This document shows positions 1 to 9,501 of a stretch of 60,305 bases of DNA, piece by piece (the stretch's first letter is position 1; each line of letters opens with the position of its first letter). The notes under the pieces are model-generated. The model did not search any database. It was given only the letters and a program-made list of their open reading frames with translations, and was not told the origin of the DNA. The position numbers and the translations under genes were made by a program. The stretch is from Pseudomonas sp. ACM7 (lineage in GTDB: Bacteria; Pseudomonadota; Gammaproteobacteria; Pseudomonadales; Pseudomonadaceae), in NCBI RefSeq assembly GCF_004136015.1, contig NZ_CP024866.1, positions 3,841,030-3,901,334 of the forward strand, read 5' to 3'.

Positions 1-1
1 T

Positions 2-262
2 CTAGGGATGGACCTTACGGTTGATGACTCCGGGAAGAAGAACGGCCCCCGGCACCTGACCAAAAAAGGGGATCCGGAAGTACGCCGGTTGGCTTACAAC
101 GCCGCAATGGCAGCCTGTCGCTCAGCTAAATGGAAACCGTTTTACGAGTCATATTTGGCAAGAGGCTTCTCGAAAACCCAGGCATTGGTGGCCCTTGCCC
201 GGAAACTCTGCCGGGTGGCATTTGCCCTGATGAAAAATCAGAGCAAATACCAGCCGGCCTGA
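2..262 (+). CDS. IS110-family transposase, C-terminal fragment (cut by window edge)
   Basis: The reading frame is open to the left edge, so the true start lies outside the window and the methionine at position 8 is internal. The visible 86 residues match the C-terminal Transposase_20 (IS116/IS110/IS902) domain: a small basic linker followed by 'LTKKGDPEVRRLAYNAA', then a helical tail ending in 'KNQSKYQPA'. In this family the domain carries the catalytic serine and acts with an N-terminal DEDD RuvC-like domain, which cannot be seen here. Whether the upstream part is intact is unknown. Downstream, the 9-mer GTGTTCACA occurs at 311-319 and again at 326-334 and may belong to the element's right end. 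Confidence 0.8.
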   Translation, partial: LGMDLTVDDSGKKNGPRHLTKKGDPEVRRLAYNAAMAACRSAKWKPFYESYLARGFSKTQALVALARKLCRVAFALMKNQSKYQPA

Positions 263-344
263 AGTTGCGGGGTTGCCCTGCAACATAGAATCTCCCACAT
301 TTGACTTTTAGTGTTCACAAATAATGTGTTCACAGGGAGTCCCT

Positions 345-369
345 TGTGGGAGCGGGCTTGCTCGCGAAG
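345..369 (+). repeat. Single REP element
   Basis: A single copy of the Pseudomonas REP core GTGGGAGCGGGCTTGCTCGC, followed by GAAGG. It lies between the IS110 end and the 3' end of the chemoreceptor gene. The same core recurs as inverted pairs at 3641-3723, 18625-18689 and 30401-30468. Confidence 0.8.
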
Positions 370-380
370 GGGCCCTTTGA

Positions 381-2522
381 TCAGACCTTGAACTGATTGA
401 TCAACCGCCGCTGCTGCTCAGCCAGCTTGGTCAGATCCGCACTGGCCGCACTCGATTCATCCGCCCCGCCAGCCACTTCATTGGCCACTTGCCCGATGTT
501 GATCACATTCCGATTGATGTCGTCAGCCACCGCACTCTGCTCCTCAGCCGCACTGGCAATCTGGGTGTTCATGTCGTTGATCACCGACACCGCCTGCGTA
601 ATCGTCTCCAGCGCCTCGGCCGCTTTCGCCGCGTGCTGCACGCTTTCGTCGGTACGGTTCTGACTGTCCTCCATCACCCGCACCACATCGCGCGTGCCTT
701 GTTGCAGCTGCTGAATCATGCTCTGGATTTCTTCAGTGGCTTTCTGAGTCTTCTGCGCCAGGTTGCGCACTTCATCGGCTACCACCGCAAAACCGCGTCC
801 CTGTTCGCCAGCTCGCGCCGCTTCGATGGCGGCGTTCAAGGCCAGCAGGTTGGTCTGTTCGGCGATCCCGCGAATTGCGGTGAGGATTGCGTTGATGTTC
901 TCGCTGTCCTTGGCCAATGTTTGCACCACGCCAACGGCCTTACCGATTTCTATCGCCAGTACGCCAATCGAGTTCGACGTGTCGCGCACGATTTGCATGC
1001 CCTGCGCTGCTGCTTGATCGGCATGGCTGGCGGCTTGCGCAGCCTGAGTCGCGTTGCGTGCCACATCCTGAGCGGTCGCTGTCATTTCATGCACCGCCGT
1101 GGCCACCTGATCAATCTCGGCCATTTGCTTGTGCACGCCGATGTTGGTGCGGATGGCGATGTCGGCGGTGTGTTCCGACGAATCACTGACGCTCTGCACC
1201 GAAGTCACCACCTGGGTGATCATCACCTGCAACTTGGCCAGGAAGGTGTTGAAGCCTTTGGCGATCGAGCCCAATTCGTCGGCGCGGTCGCTGGTCAGGC
1301 GTCGAGTCAGGTCACCTTCGCCCTGAGCGATGTCGTCGAGCATGGCAACCATCTGCTTCAGCGGCCGGGCAATGCCGTGCCCCACCAGCCAGATCACCAG
1401 CAAGCCGATACCGGCAATCAACAAGCCGACCATGGCCATGCCGAAGGTGTCGGACTTGCGCTGGGCGTCCAGATCACCCTGAAGTTTTTGCAGGTCGGCC
1501 ATCACCGCGTTCAGCGGCAATTGCAGCATGAGGGTCCAGCGAGCGTCGGTCTGGCCAATACCGAACGGCAGGTACAACTCGATCCGGCCCTGGGCTTTGT
1601 CGACGGTGTAGGTGACTTCGCCGCGCTTGAGATTGGCCATGTTGGCGATCTGCTGGCTGTCGAGGATGTCGCTGACCTTCTCGCCGAATTTGCTCGGGTC
1701 CTTGGTGTAGGCAACGATCCGGCTGTTGCCGCCAATCAGGGCCATTTCACCAGCGCCGCTATACAACTTCTGATTCGCGCCGAGGAGCATTTCCTGGATG
1801 AAGTTCACCGAGAGGTCGGCGCCGACGATGCCCTGGAAGGCTCCGTTGAGCATGATCGGTTCTATAAAGGAGGCGAGCATGACGATCTTGTCGCCGACCT
1901 TGTAGGGCGCCGGATCGATCACGCAGGATTTTTTGGTTTCTTTCGAGCACAGGTAGTACTCGCTGGCGCGTACGCCGGTGGACAGGGTTTTCTGGTCGTC
2001 GACGTCCACCAGTTTGTCCAGGCCCAGGCTGCCGTCTTCGTTGCGGAACCACCAAGGCAGGAAGCGGCCGTTGCTGGCGTCGATGCCGACCACCTGGGTG
2101 TCGACGTAGGCCGCGTCGTTGTGATCGAGGGCGTTTTTTTCCCAGCCGATATAGGTGCCGAGAATTTTCGGGTTCTTGACGACGTTTTCCTTGATCAGGC
2201 TGATCAATTGCTCACGGCTCAGGTTCAACTGTGGCTGGCCATCGGCGCCCGGTGTGCCGATCAATGCGTTGACTCGCACCAGTCCGCCGGTAATCAGCAG
2301 TGGCGCTTCTAGCTCGCGCTGGATCTGACTGACCTGGGTTTGCGCCAGTGACGTCAGGCGTTGTTCGATGACTTGCTCGAATTGTGCCTGGGTCCGCTGC
2401 TGGACCATGTCTTGTGTCCGTGCGCCGGAAAACAACGCGTACAGCACCAGGGCTGCCACGACACTAAGAATGATGGCGCCGGCGAGGGCCGCCACAGAAA
2501 ACTGGATCGACTTGAATTTCAT
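381..2522 (-). CDS. Methyl-accepting chemotaxis protein with periplasmic dCache-type sensor
   Basis: Inner-membrane chemoreceptor that passes ligand occupancy to CheA/CheW. I take the start at 2522 (MKFKSIQF, 713 aa): GGAG lies six bases upstream, and the longer frame to 2639 lacks a sensible N-terminus. TM1 is about residues 8-30, followed by a roughly 330-residue periplasmic region of double-Cache size. TM2 is a run beginning '[12 protein letters not shown]', then HAMP ('[20 protein letters not shown]') and the signalling domain with the conserved hairpin tip '[20 protein letters not shown]'. It ends '...INQFKV', with no CheR-tethering pentapeptide. The ligand cannot be predicted; many Pseudomonas relatives sense amino or organic acids. 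Confidence 0.93.
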   Translation of the reverse strand: MKFKSIQFSVAALAGAIILSVVAALVLYALFSGARTQDMVQQRTQAQFEQVIEQRLTSLAQTQVSQIQRELEAPLLITGGLVRVNALIGTPGADGQPQLNLSREQLISLIKENVVKNPKILGTYIGWEKNALDHNDAAYVDTQVVGIDASNGRFLPWWFRNEDGSLGLDKLVDVDDQKTLSTGVRASEYYLCSKETKKSCVIDPAPYKVGDKIVMLASFIEPIMLNGAFQGIVGADLSVNFIQEMLLGANQKLYSGAGEMALIGGNSRIVAYTKDPSKFGEKVSDILDSQQIANMANLKRGEVTYTVDKAQGRIELYLPFGIGQTDARWTLMLQLPLNAVMADLQKLQGDLDAQRKSDTFGMAMVGLLIAGIGLLVIWLVGHGIARPLKQMVAMLDDIAQGEGDLTRRLTSDRADELGSIAKGFNTFLAKLQVMITQVVTSVQSVSDSSEHTADIAIRTNIGVHKQMAEIDQVATAVHEMTATAQDVARNATQAAQAASHADQAAAQGMQIVRDTSNSIGVLAIEIGKAVGVVQTLAKDSENINAILTAIRGIAEQTNLLALNAAIEAARAGEQGRGFAVVADEVRNLAQKTQKATEEIQSMIQQLQQGTRDVVRVMEDSQNRTDESVQHAAKAAEALETITQAVSVINDMNTQIASAAEEQSAVADDINRNVINIGQVANEVAGGADESSAASADLTKLAEQQRRLINQFKV

Positions 2523-2795
2523 GGGTGCTCCGCACGCAAGAGGACGTCTGCGGTGCTGTATCGGCAGGGGGCTGGATGACCATGAGCGGGCGGTGACGAA
2601 TTGGCTGTTTTGGAGAGGTTGATGTCGCAAATGAGTCATTGCGGGACCGGACCGGCCGTGGCGGATGAGGTTATGTGAATTTTTTCCTGCGGCGACGGGA
2701 GCTTTGTCCGAAATATGCGTCTGAATGTCTGATGTATCTGGCGCCGATACAATTCACCGCCTAGGATACGCGGCATGTTTTCAGAGAGATTTTTG

Positions 2796-3611
2796 ATGAA
2801 CAAGACATTGGTTTTGTGTGCGCTGAGCGCAGGTTTGCTCCTCGCCGGTTGTCAGTCGGTCAACACCACCAGCGGTGGCGCGGTGGGCGTTGAGCGCAAA
2901 CAGTACATGTTCAGCATGCTGTCGACCGACGAGGTCAATCAGATGTACGCCCAGTCTTATCAAAAGACTGTCGGCGAGGCGAACACCAAAGGCGTGCTGG
3001 ACAAGACCAGTAACGAGGCCAGACGTGTCCAGGCGATTGCCGACCGGCTGATTGCCCAGGCGCCGGTTTTTCGTCCGGATTCGGCCCAATGGAAATGGGA
3101 AGTCAACCTGATCAAGAGCGACGAGCTCAACGCCAATTGCGGGCCTGGCGGCAAGATCATTTTCTACACCGGCCTGATCGACAAACTGCAACTGACCGAT
3201 GATGAGATCGCCGCGATCATGGGCCACGAAATCGCCCACGCCCTGCGCGAGCATGGTCGTGAAGCGATGTCCAAGGCTTACGGCATCGAAATGGCCAAAC
3301 AGGGCGCCGGTGCCTTGTTCGGTCTGGGTCAGGACAGCCTGGCGCTGGCGGACACTGTGGCCAACTACGGCATGACCTTGCCCAACAGTCGCGCCAATGA
3401 AAACGAGGCGGACCTGATCGGCCTGGAACTGGCCGCTCGCGCCGGTTACAACCCGAACGCCGCGATCACCCTGTGGAACAAGATGACCAAGGTTTCGGAA
3501 GGTTCGTCGCCGGAGTTCATGAGCACTCACCCGGCGTCGGCGAGTCGTATTGCTTCGTTGCAGGCGGCGATCCCGAAAGTCATGCCGCTGTACGAGAAAG
3601 CCAAGAAATAA
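2796..3611 (+). CDS. M48-family metalloprotease, lipoprotein
   Basis: Zinc metalloprotease of the M48 family, probably tethered to the periplasmic face of the envelope. The start at 2796 is preferred over the ATG at 2775 because AGAGAG lies about seven bases upstream and the signal peptide then begins MNKTLVL. The lipobox is 'LLAGC', so the mature protein starts at Cys19. The HExxH zinc motif 'GHEIAH' has its histidines at 144 and 148, and the third ligand is in 'NENEADLIG' near residue 205. At 271 aa it resembles LoiP/YcaL-type proteases rather than BepA, which has a TPR tail. A REP pair follows the gene. Confidence 0.9.
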   Translation: MNKTLVLCALSAGLLLAGCQSVNTTSGGAVGVERKQYMFSMLSTDEVNQMYAQSYQKTVGEANTKGVLDKTSNEARRVQAIADRLIAQAPVFRPDSAQWKWEVNLIKSDELNANCGPGGKIIFYTGLIDKLQLTDDEIAAIMGHEIAHALREHGREAMSKAYGIEMAKQGAGALFGLGQDSLALADTVANYGMTLPNSRANENEADLIGLELAARAGYNPNAAITLWNKMTKVSEGSSPEFMSTHPASASRIASLQAAIPKVMPLYEKAKK

Positions 3612-3640
3612 TGATAGTCATGTGGTGAGGCCACTGACGC

Positions 3641-3723
3641 CTTCGCGAGCAAGCCCGCTCCCACATTTGACCGAGTTCTTCCAGAGCATGCGGTCGAATG
3701 TGGGAGCGGGCTTGCTCGCGAAG
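3641..3723. repeat. REP inverted pair (REPIN)
   Basis: Two 27-nt arms, 3641-3667 and 3697-3723, are perfect reverse complements, each containing the core GTGGGAGCGGGCTTGCTCGC or its complement, separated by 29 nt. The element lies between the convergent ends of the M48 protease gene and the UPF0016 gene. Confidence 0.9.
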
Positions 3724-3753
3724 AACGATAACGCGGTCTATAGACCTACCGCA

Positions 3754-4338
3754 TCAGACCCAACCGCTGCTCTGGATCGCCTTGTACACCGCGACAATGG
3801 CGAGGATGAAGAATGCCGACGCCGCCAGGCGACGAATTAACGTCAACGGCAATTTATCCGCGGCAAAGTTACCCGCCAAAACCACTGGCACGTTGGCAAT
3901 CAACATGCCGGCGGTAGTGCCGATGATCACCAGCCACAGTTCCGGGTATTGCGCAGCGAGCATCACCGTGGCGACTTGCGTCTTGTCGCCCATCTCCGCA
4001 AGGAAAAACGCGATCAACGTGGTCAGGAACGGTCCGAACTTGCGGGCGGTGCTGGCTTCGTCGTCATCCATCTTGTCCGGCACCAGGGTCCACAATGCGG
4101 TCGCGGTGAAGCTCGCGGCGAGGATCCAGTGCAGCGTCGCATTCGAGAAGAAACTACCGACCCAGGCGCCTACCGCACCGGCTGCCGCGTGGTTGGCCAG
4201 GGTTGCAGCGACGATACCGGCGATGATCGGCCAGGGTTTGCGAAAGCGAGCGGCGAGAATAAGCGCGAGCAGTTGCGTCTTGTCGCCGATTTCGGCCAAG
4301 GCAACGATTGCGGTGGGAACGAGAAGTGAATCCAGCAT
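3754..4338 (-). CDS. UPF0016/GDT1 (TMEM165) family manganese exporter
   Basis: Small polytopic inner-membrane protein, 194 aa, that exports Mn2+ in characterised relatives. Start is MLDSLLVPT at 4338, behind the weak ribosome site TTAGGA. The two family signature motifs E-x-G-D-(K/R)-(T/S) are both present: 'ALAEIGDKTQLLAL' at about residues 13-26 and 'FLAEMGDKTQVATVMLAA' in the second half, the internal duplication typical of the family. The assignment is strengthened by a yybP-ykoY manganese riboswitch in its leader (4409-4545), so expression should rise with intracellular Mn2+. Confidence 0.92.
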   Translation of the reverse strand: MLDSLLVPTAIVALAEIGDKTQLLALILAARFRKPWPIIAGIVAATLANHAAAGAVGAWVGSFFSNATLHWILAASFTATALWTLVPDKMDDDEASTARKFGPFLTTLIAFFLAEMGDKTQVATVMLAAQYPELWLVIIGTTAGMLIANVPVVLAGNFAADKLPLTLIRRLAASAFFILAIVAVYKAIQSSGWV

Positions 4339-4408
4339 CAGGGTTTTCCTAAGGGGCGGGTCGACACGGCTATGACACGTACAGCCTTCCCGCCCCGGGT
4401 AAGGTGTT
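4339..4408 (-). promoter_or_regulatory. Expression platform of the Mn riboswitch
   Basis: On the minus strand this stretch can form competing pairings. CTATGACACG at the aptamer's 3' edge can pair with CGTGTCATAG further down, or GGGGCGGG can pair with CCCGCCCC just before the ribosome site TTAGGA. The second pairing lies next to the Shine-Dalgarno sequence. No poly-U tract is seen, so control of translation start is more likely than termination. This is inference from sequence alone. Confidence 0.5.
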
Positions 4409-4545
4409 CGTGTCATAGGTCTTGTCAAACCCTGCGATCCGTCTGATGCGGACGCTTGGGTCGCATACGCCATGGTCTGTTGACCAAGTATGTTGACGTA
4501 TGCCGGACGAGCATGGCGCTCGTGGGAGACTACTCCCCTAGGACG
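4409..4545 (-). promoter_or_regulatory. yybP-ykoY (manganese) riboswitch aptamer
   Basis: Read on the minus strand, the leader contains the family's conserved blocks in order: GGGGAGTAG (4538 to 4530), CGTCAACATACTT (complement of about 4486-4498), and CAAGACCTATGA (about 4425 to 4414). The closing helix TAGG/CCTA joins the two ends. These match the invariant loops of RF00080, which bind Mn2+. It precedes a predicted Mn exporter, the usual target. The predicted transcription start from the -10 at 4552-4557 falls at the aptamer's 5' end. Confidence 0.88.
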
Positions 4546-4551
4546 GAGCGG

Positions 4552-4580
4552 ATTCTGCCTAGGCAAATCCGATTGGGCAA
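4552..4580 (-). promoter_or_regulatory. Candidate sigma70 promoter of the riboswitch transcript
   Basis: On the minus strand, TTGCCC (4580-4575) and CAGAAT (4557-4552) are separated by 17 bases. Initiation would fall near 4545, exactly where the aptamer begins. Confidence 0.45.
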
Positions 4581-4600
4581 GCCTCTTTTTTAAAAGAGGT
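4581..4600 (-). terminator. Possible weak hairpin after rsmC
   Basis: CCTCTTTT and AAAAGAGG form an 8-bp stem immediately after the rsmC stop. No U-tract follows it on the minus strand, so termination is uncertain. Confidence 0.3.
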
Positions 4601-4601
4601 T

Positions 4602-5600
4602 CTAGCCGCGTTTGGCTCGGTAGATCCTGAAACCCTGTCCTTCAGCCTTGATCGCACACACGCCCAGATGCTCTTCGATCAGCGGCTGGTACTTCAGGAA
4701 GCTGTTTGCCACCAAACGCAGTTCGCCACCATTTTTCAGATGTTTGGCGGCTTTTCGCAGCAAGTTCTCAGTAGCGAAGTAGTCGGTGTGAACGCCGACA
4801 TGGAACGGTGGGTTGCTCAGAATTGCACTCAAGCCCATCGGTGCTGCGTCGATACCGTCACCGGTAATCACGTCAGCTTCCAGACCGTTGGCAGCCAATG
4901 TCAGGCGACTGCTGGCGGCGGCAAACGCATCCACATCAAGCAAGGTGACCTGGTTGTGTGGATAGCGACGTTTCACGGCCGCTCCCAACACACCGGCGCC
5001 GCAACCGAAGTCCAGCAAATGGCCGCTCGGCAATTTGTCCAAATGTTCCAGCAACAGTGCGCTGCCGCGATCCAGCCGACCGTGGCTGAACACGCCCGGC
5101 AGGCTGATGACTTTTAGCGGACCTTCGGCCAGCGGCAACTCATAAGTCTGGGCCAGGCTTTCCAGCGACTTGGCTTCTGGCGCAGTGGCCACGGTCACTT
5201 GCCACAGCTGGCAATGCCGCGCGCTGTCGAGCTTACGCGGTTGGCCGAAGGGGTTCAGTTGTTTGGCCGCGCCTTCGATGCCGCTGCGTTTTTCACCCAC
5301 CAGATACAGTTCACGACCGGCCAGTCTGGAGGCGAGGGCGTTGAGGATGTAGTCGGTCAGGTCCTTGGACTTGGGCAGAAACACCACGGCGGTGTCGAAC
5401 GCGTGCTCCGTTACAGTCACACCGAAATGGCTGCGCTCGGCGAAGCGGGCATCCAGCGCTGCTTGATCGCCGGCATGCCAGCACCAGCCATGAGCGTCGG
5501 GCAGACGGCCCAGGAGGTCATCGGCGGGCAAACCGGCCAGCAGCACCGAACCCTGGAATAACTCGGCCTGACGAAGCAGTACTTCACTGCGCGGATCCAT
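4602..5600 (-). CDS. rsmC: 16S rRNA m2G1207 methyltransferase RsmC
   Basis: S-adenosylmethionine-dependent N2-methylation of G1207 in 16S rRNA of the 30S subunit. The start at 5600 ([15 protein letters not shown], 332 aa) has AGGAG six bases upstream; the frame extends further but without support. The N-terminal half is the degenerate methyltransferase-like domain of RsmC. The C-terminal half holds the SAM-binding motif '[14 protein letters not shown]' and the base-methylating motif 'LSNPPFHVG'. Its length equals that of the E. coli enzyme (about 343 aa) to within a few residues. RlmG is the nearest paralogue but is longer. Confidence 0.92.
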   Translation of the reverse strand: MDPRSEVLLRQAELFQGSVLLAGLPADDLLGRLPDAHGWCWHAGDQAALDARFAERSHFGVTVTEHAFDTAVVFLPKSKDLTDYILNALASRLAGRELYLVGEKRSGIEGAAKQLNPFGQPRKLDSARHCQLWQVTVATAPEAKSLESLAQTYELPLAEGPLKVISLPGVFSHGRLDRGSALLLEHLDKLPSGHLLDFGCGAGVLGAAVKRRYPHNQVTLLDVDAFAAASSRLTLAANGLEADVITGDGIDAAPMGLSAILSNPPFHVGVHTDYFATENLLRKAAKHLKNGGELRLVANSFLKYQPLIEEHLGVCAIKAEGQGFRIYRAKRG

Positions 5601-5634
5601 ACTCTGCTCCTGTGAAAAAAAGTGCCGCAGTCTA

Positions 5635-6603
5635 TCAACTGACGACCCGCAGCGCTTTACCACTGAAGTATCCCTGCGCGTTTTCGGTCAACTGGCCCAC
5701 GATCCGCTGGCGTGCCTCGCGACTGCCCCAAGCGTTGTGCGGGGTGACAATCAACCGTGGAATGTCTTGGGCCAGCAGCGGATTGCCGGTGGTCGGTGGC
5801 TCGACGCTCAACACATCGGTGGCCGCCCCCCCGAGGTGACCGTTACGCAAGGCATCGGCCAACGCCTGTTCGTCAATCAGGCCACCGCGTGCGGTGTTGA
5901 CCACGAACGCACCGGGCTTCATCGAGGCCAGCTCACGGGCTCCGATGAAGTGGCGCGTGTGTTCGTTGAGCGGACAGTGCAGGGTCAGCGCGTCGATCTG
6001 CGGCAGCAGCTCATCCAGTGGCAAACGATCCGGTCGGGCAGGGCGCCCGGGAATCTGACCGAGCAGCACGCGCATGCCAAAAGCTTCGGCCAGTCGTGCG
6101 ACCGCGCCGCCCAGTTCGCCGTGACCGAGCAGGCCGAGGGTTTTGCCTTCCAGTTCGACAATCGGGTAATCCAGCAGGCAGAACTGTTTCGCCTGCTGCC
6201 AGCGACCTTCGCCAACAGCCTTTTGATAATCGGCCAGGCGCGTTGCCAGATTGAGCAGCAACATGATCGTGTGCTGCGCCACCGACGGCGTGCCGTAACC
6301 CTGGCAGTTGCAGACGGTAATCCCGTGGGCGCGGGCGGCGGCGAGGTCAACGTTGTTGGTGCCGGTGGCGGTGATCAGTATCAGCTTCAGCTCGGGGCTG
6401 GCGGCGATGGCGGCGGCGTCGATCAGGATTTTGTTGCTGATGGCAACGGTGGCGCCCTTGAGGCGTTCGATCACCTGGTCCGGCGTGGTCTGGGCGAAAA
6501 GCTGTAAGTCGCTGAAACACTCTTGCAGCGGGCTGAGGTCGAGGTCGCCCAGGTCCAGGGACGGGTGGTCGAGGAAAACGGCGCGGTGAGTGTTCGTCAT
6601 CAA
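5635..6603 (-). CDS. D-isomer-specific 2-hydroxyacid dehydrogenase (HprA/glycerate dehydrogenase-like)
   Basis: NAD(P)-dependent reductase/dehydrogenase of 2-hydroxyacids, cytosolic, 322 aa. The nucleotide-binding loop is 'GHGELG' at 160-165, and the catalytic triad is visible: Arg239 in 'VNTARGGL', Glu268 in 'SVEPP' and His289 in 'TPHNAWGS'. The closest functional group by motif and length is glycerate/hydroxypyruvate reductase. The start is one of two adjacent ATGs (6603 or 6600); AAGG is eight bases ahead of the first. The gene lies 34 bp upstream of rsmC on the same strand and diverges from the LysE gene. Confidence 0.85.
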   Translation of the reverse strand: MMTNTHRAVFLDHPSLDLGDLDLSPLQECFSDLQLFAQTTPDQVIERLKGATVAISNKILIDAAAIAASPELKLILITATGTNNVDLAAARAHGITVCNCQGYGTPSVAQHTIMLLLNLATRLADYQKAVGEGRWQQAKQFCLLDYPIVELEGKTLGLLGHGELGGAVARLAEAFGMRVLLGQIPGRPARPDRLPLDELLPQIDALTLHCPLNEHTRHFIGARELASMKPGAFVVNTARGGLIDEQALADALRNGHLGGAATDVLSVEPPTTGNPLLAQDIPRLIVTPHNAWGSREARQRIVGQLTENAQGYFSGKALRVVS

Positions 6604-6691
6604 CTGTACCTTTTGTGCAATGAACTGAAGGCGTAATCTGCCGAGCCTACCAGATGAAACAAACAGTTACGCTTGGCCAAAAGGATCCCCC

Positions 6692-7321
6692 ATGTACTGG
6701 ACAGAGTTTTTGACCGTTGCCCTGATTCACTTGCTGGCCGTGGCCAGCCCCGGCCCGGACTTTGCCGTGGTGGTGCGTGAGAGCGTGACCCATGGTCGTC
6801 GCGCTGGCACCTGGACGGCGCTGGGTGTCGGCACGGCGATTTTCCTGCACGTCGGCTATTCGTTGCTCGGCATTGGCCTGATCGTGTCCCAATCGATCGT
6901 GCTGTTTAATGCCCTGAAATGGGCCGCCGCCGCGTACCTGCTGTACATCGGCTTCAAGGCCCTGCGAGCACAGCCGGCCCAACCTGCGGCTGACGATCTG
7001 CACAAGGAAGCGGGCGAGCGCACTGCTCGCGGCGCTTTCACTTCGGGTTTCGTGACCAACGGTCTGAACCCGAAAGCGACGCTGTTCTTCCTCTCACTGT
7101 TCACCGTGGTGATCAATCCGCACACGCCGCTGGCGGTACAGGCGGGCTACGGCCTCTACCTCGCGGTGGCCACCGCTGTGTGGTTCTGCCTGGTGGCGAT
7201 GCTGTTCAGCCAGCAGCGCGTGCGCGCAGGTTTTGCCCGGATGGGCCACTGGTTCGATCGGACCATGGGCGCGGTACTGATCGCCATCGGTGTGAAACTC
7301 GCGTTTACCGAGATGCATTGA
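6692..7321 (+). CDS. LysE/RhtB-family amino-acid or metabolite exporter
   Basis: Inner-membrane exporter, 209 aa, the usual size for the family. The N-terminus carries the family signature: first helix 'FLTVALIHLLAVASPGPDFA' with the conserved 'SPGPD', then 'VGTAIFLHVGYSLLGIG' and the central 'GFVTNGLNPKATLFFLSLF'. Six hydrophobic helices can be drawn. The start at 6692 follows AAAAGGATCCCCC. The substrate is unknown. It is divergent from the hydroxyacid dehydrogenase with an 88-bp shared upstream region. A 9-bp stem (7358-7378) lies after the stop but lacks a U-tract. Confidence 0.88.
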   Translation: MYWTEFLTVALIHLLAVASPGPDFAVVVRESVTHGRRAGTWTALGVGTAIFLHVGYSLLGIGLIVSQSIVLFNALKWAAAAYLLYIGFKALRAQPAQPAADDLHKEAGERTARGAFTSGFVTNGLNPKATLFFLSLFTVVINPHTPLAVQAGYGLYLAVATAVWFCLVAMLFSQQRVRAGFARMGHWFDRTMGAVLIAIGVKLAFTEMH

Positions 7322-7482
7322 TCGCGTTACGAGTCATGGATTAAGAAATACCCGCAGATGCTGGCGCAACGCTAGCATTTGCACGACTTTGCAAATCATT
7401 CCTTTGGCTGATTTGGCTGGCGTCCAAGGGCACTAAAGTGCTTACTTTCAGCCACGACCGTGCAGTCAGAAAAGGGACTCTT

Positions 7483-9165
7483 ATGTTGCAGACTCGCGTT
7501 ATCCCCCCAGCCGAAGGCGCTTACCAGTATCCGCTGCTGATTAAACGGCTGCTGATGTCCGGCGCTCGTTATGAGAAAACCCGCGAGATCATTTACCGCG
7601 ACCAGTTGCGCTACAGCTATCCGACCCTGATCGAACGGGTCGCAAGGCTGGCCAACGTGCTGACGGCGGCCGGCGTCAAGGCCGGGGATACCGTGGCGGT
7701 GATGGACTGGGACAGCCATCGTTATCTGGAATGCATGTTCGCCATCCCGATGATCGGCGCGGTGATCCACACCATTAACGTGCGCCTGTCACCGGAACAG
7801 ATCCTCTACACCATGAACCACGCCGAGGACCGCTTCGTGCTGGTCTACAGCGAGTTCGTCGGGTTGTACCAGGCCATTGCCGGGCACCTGACCACGGTGG
7901 AGAAAACCCTGCTGCTGACCGATCTGCCGGAAAAAACCGCCGACTTGCCGAACCTCATCGGCGAGTATGAGCAGTTGCTGGCGGCGGCGAGCACTCAGTA
8001 CGACTTCCAGGACTTCGACGAAAACTCGGTCGCGACCACGTTCTACACCACCGGCACCACCGGCAATCCCAAAGGCGTGTATTTCACCCATCGGCAACTG
8101 GTGCTGCACACCATGGGCGTGTCGACCATCATGGGCGCCATCGACAGCGTGCGTTTGCTGGGCACCAACGACGTTTACATGCCGATCACCCCGATGTTCC
8201 ATGTGCACGCCTGGGGCCTGCCGTATGTGGCGACCATGCTCGGGCTCAAGCAGGTCTATCCCGGTCGCTATGACCCTGAGTACCTGGTGGAGCTGTGGCG
8301 TAAGGAGAAGGTCACCTTTTCCCATTGCGTGCCGACCATTCTGCAAATGCTCCTTAATTCCAAGGCCGCGCAAGGTACCGACTTTGGTGGCTGGAAAATT
8401 GTGATCGGCGGCAGTGCGTTGAACCGCACGCTGTACGAAGCCGCCAAGGCCAATGGCATTCAGCTGACCGCCGCTTACGGCATGTCGGAAACCGGACCGC
8501 TGATCTCGTGCGCGCACCTCAACGACGAGCTGATGGCCGGCACCGAAGACGAACGCACTACGTACCGGATCAAGGCCGGTGTGCCGGGGCCATTGGTGGA
8601 GGCGGCGATCGTCGACACCGACGGCAACTTCCTGCCCGCCGATGGCGAGACCCAAGGCGAACTGGTGCTGCGTGCGCCGTGGCTCACCGAGGGTTATTTC
8701 AACGAACCGCAAAAGGGCGCCGAGCTCTGGGCCGGGGGCTGGCTGCACACCGGTGACGTAGCGACCCTGGACAGCATGGGTGTGATCGACATTCGCGACC
8801 GGATCAAAGACGTGATCAAGACCGGCGGCGAGTGGATCTCCTCCCTGGACCTGGAAGATCTGATCAGTCGCCACGCGGCGGTACGCGAAGTAGCAGTGGT
8901 GGGGATTGCCGATCCGCAGTGGGGCGAGCGTCCGTTTGCCTTACTGGTGGTCCGCGAAGGCCATGTGATCGGGGCCAAAGAACTGAAGGAACACCTCAAG
9001 CCATTCGTGGAGTTGGGGCACCTGAGCAAGTGGGCCATCCCGAGCCAGATCGCCCTTGTTACTGAAATTCCCAAGACCAGTGTCGGCAAACTCGACAAGA
9101 AACGTATTCGCGTCGACATCACCGAATGGCAAGCCAACAACAGCACCTTCCTCTCGACGCTTTAA
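7483..9165 (+). CDS. Medium/long-chain fatty-acid--CoA ligase (AlkK-like)
   Basis: Adenylate-forming enzyme that activates a fatty acid to its CoA thioester with ATP, 560 aa. Start is MLQTRVIPPAEGAYQ at 7483, seven bases after AAAAGGG. The ATP-binding loop is 'YTTGTTGNPKGVYFTH' near residues 188-203. Later motifs are 'AAYGMSETGP', 'WLHTGDVATLD', 'DRIKDVIKTGGEWIS' and the C-terminal catalytic lysine in 'PKTSVGKLDKK'. Length and motifs fit the AlkK group (about 546 aa), which acts on medium chains, better than FadD. The next three genes in order (DUF1302, DUF1329, LuxR) are its usual neighbours in Pseudomonas. Confidence 0.9.
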   Translation: MLQTRVIPPAEGAYQYPLLIKRLLMSGARYEKTREIIYRDQLRYSYPTLIERVARLANVLTAAGVKAGDTVAVMDWDSHRYLECMFAIPMIGAVIHTINVRLSPEQILYTMNHAEDRFVLVYSEFVGLYQAIAGHLTTVEKTLLLTDLPEKTADLPNLIGEYEQLLAAASTQYDFQDFDENSVATTFYTTGTTGNPKGVYFTHRQLVLHTMGVSTIMGAIDSVRLLGTNDVYMPITPMFHVHAWGLPYVATMLGLKQVYPGRYDPEYLVELWRKEKVTFSHCVPTILQMLLNSKAAQGTDFGGWKIVIGGSALNRTLYEAAKANGIQLTAAYGMSETGPLISCAHLNDELMAGTEDERTTYRIKAGVPGPLVEAAIVDTDGNFLPADGETQGELVLRAPWLTEGYFNEPQKGAELWAGGWLHTGDVATLDSMGVIDIRDRIKDVIKTGGEWISSLDLEDLISRHAAVREVAVVGIADPQWGERPFALLVVREGHVIGAKELKEHLKPFVELGHLSKWAIPSQIALVTEIPKTSVGKLDKKRIRVDITEWQANNSTFLSTL

Positions 9166-9501
9166 GCGTCACTTGGCGTGCCCAAAAGGGCACGCCAGCC
9201 CCACCAAGCAAGCGCTTGGCTTGTCAAATCCGAATTTTCAGCCATCCTAGACGGGCCGACGGGCGTCGGCTTGGCAAAGGACTGTTCCAGAGTGGCTGGC
9301 AGCTGCAAATCACACTTTAGAGGGATCAAGCAGTACTACCTGCTGGCTATAGTCCGCTCAAGGATTTTTAAGAACGGAGCAAACGCACAAAAAGGGGCGA
9401 TGCAACTTTGGAATGACTTAGGGACACCTTGGCTCCCAGTCATCCACAGCGTTTTTAGAAGTGCTCACTGCCATAACAATAATGCACATGGAGTAGCGTC
9501 G
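9166..9501 (+). other. 336-bp gap between acyl-CoA ligase and DUF1302 genes
   Basis: A strong hairpin, GGCGTGCCC-aaaa-GGGCACGCC at 9175-9196, follows the ligase stop by nine bases; it has no U-tract but could end or stabilise the transcript. A second small stem, GCCGAC/GTCGGC, is at 9255-9270. CTATAGT near 9345 could be part of a -10 element. The DUF1302 frame happens to stay open across most of this gap, but nothing in it looks like coding sequence. Confidence 0.5.

Noticed and set aside
489..2312. 607-codon open frame antisense to the chemoreceptor gene
   Set aside because: It mirrors the high-GC third-position pattern of the real gene, has no family resemblance, and is His/Arg/Gly-rich as such shadows are.
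2523..2639. 39-residue N-terminal extension of the chemoreceptor
   Set aside because: The first membrane helix and ribosome site fit the start at 2522; the extension is Arg/Pro-rich and unlike any receptor N-terminus.
3641..3723. Repeated palindromes considered as a CRISPR array
   Set aside because: Only two inverted arms with a single spacer, matching Pseudomonas REPINs; no direct repeats and no cas genes.
9178..9501. Possible 108-residue N-terminal extension of the DUF1302 protein
   Set aside because: A signal peptide starts at 9502 with its own GGAG; the upstream frame is open by chance and has two hairpins in it.
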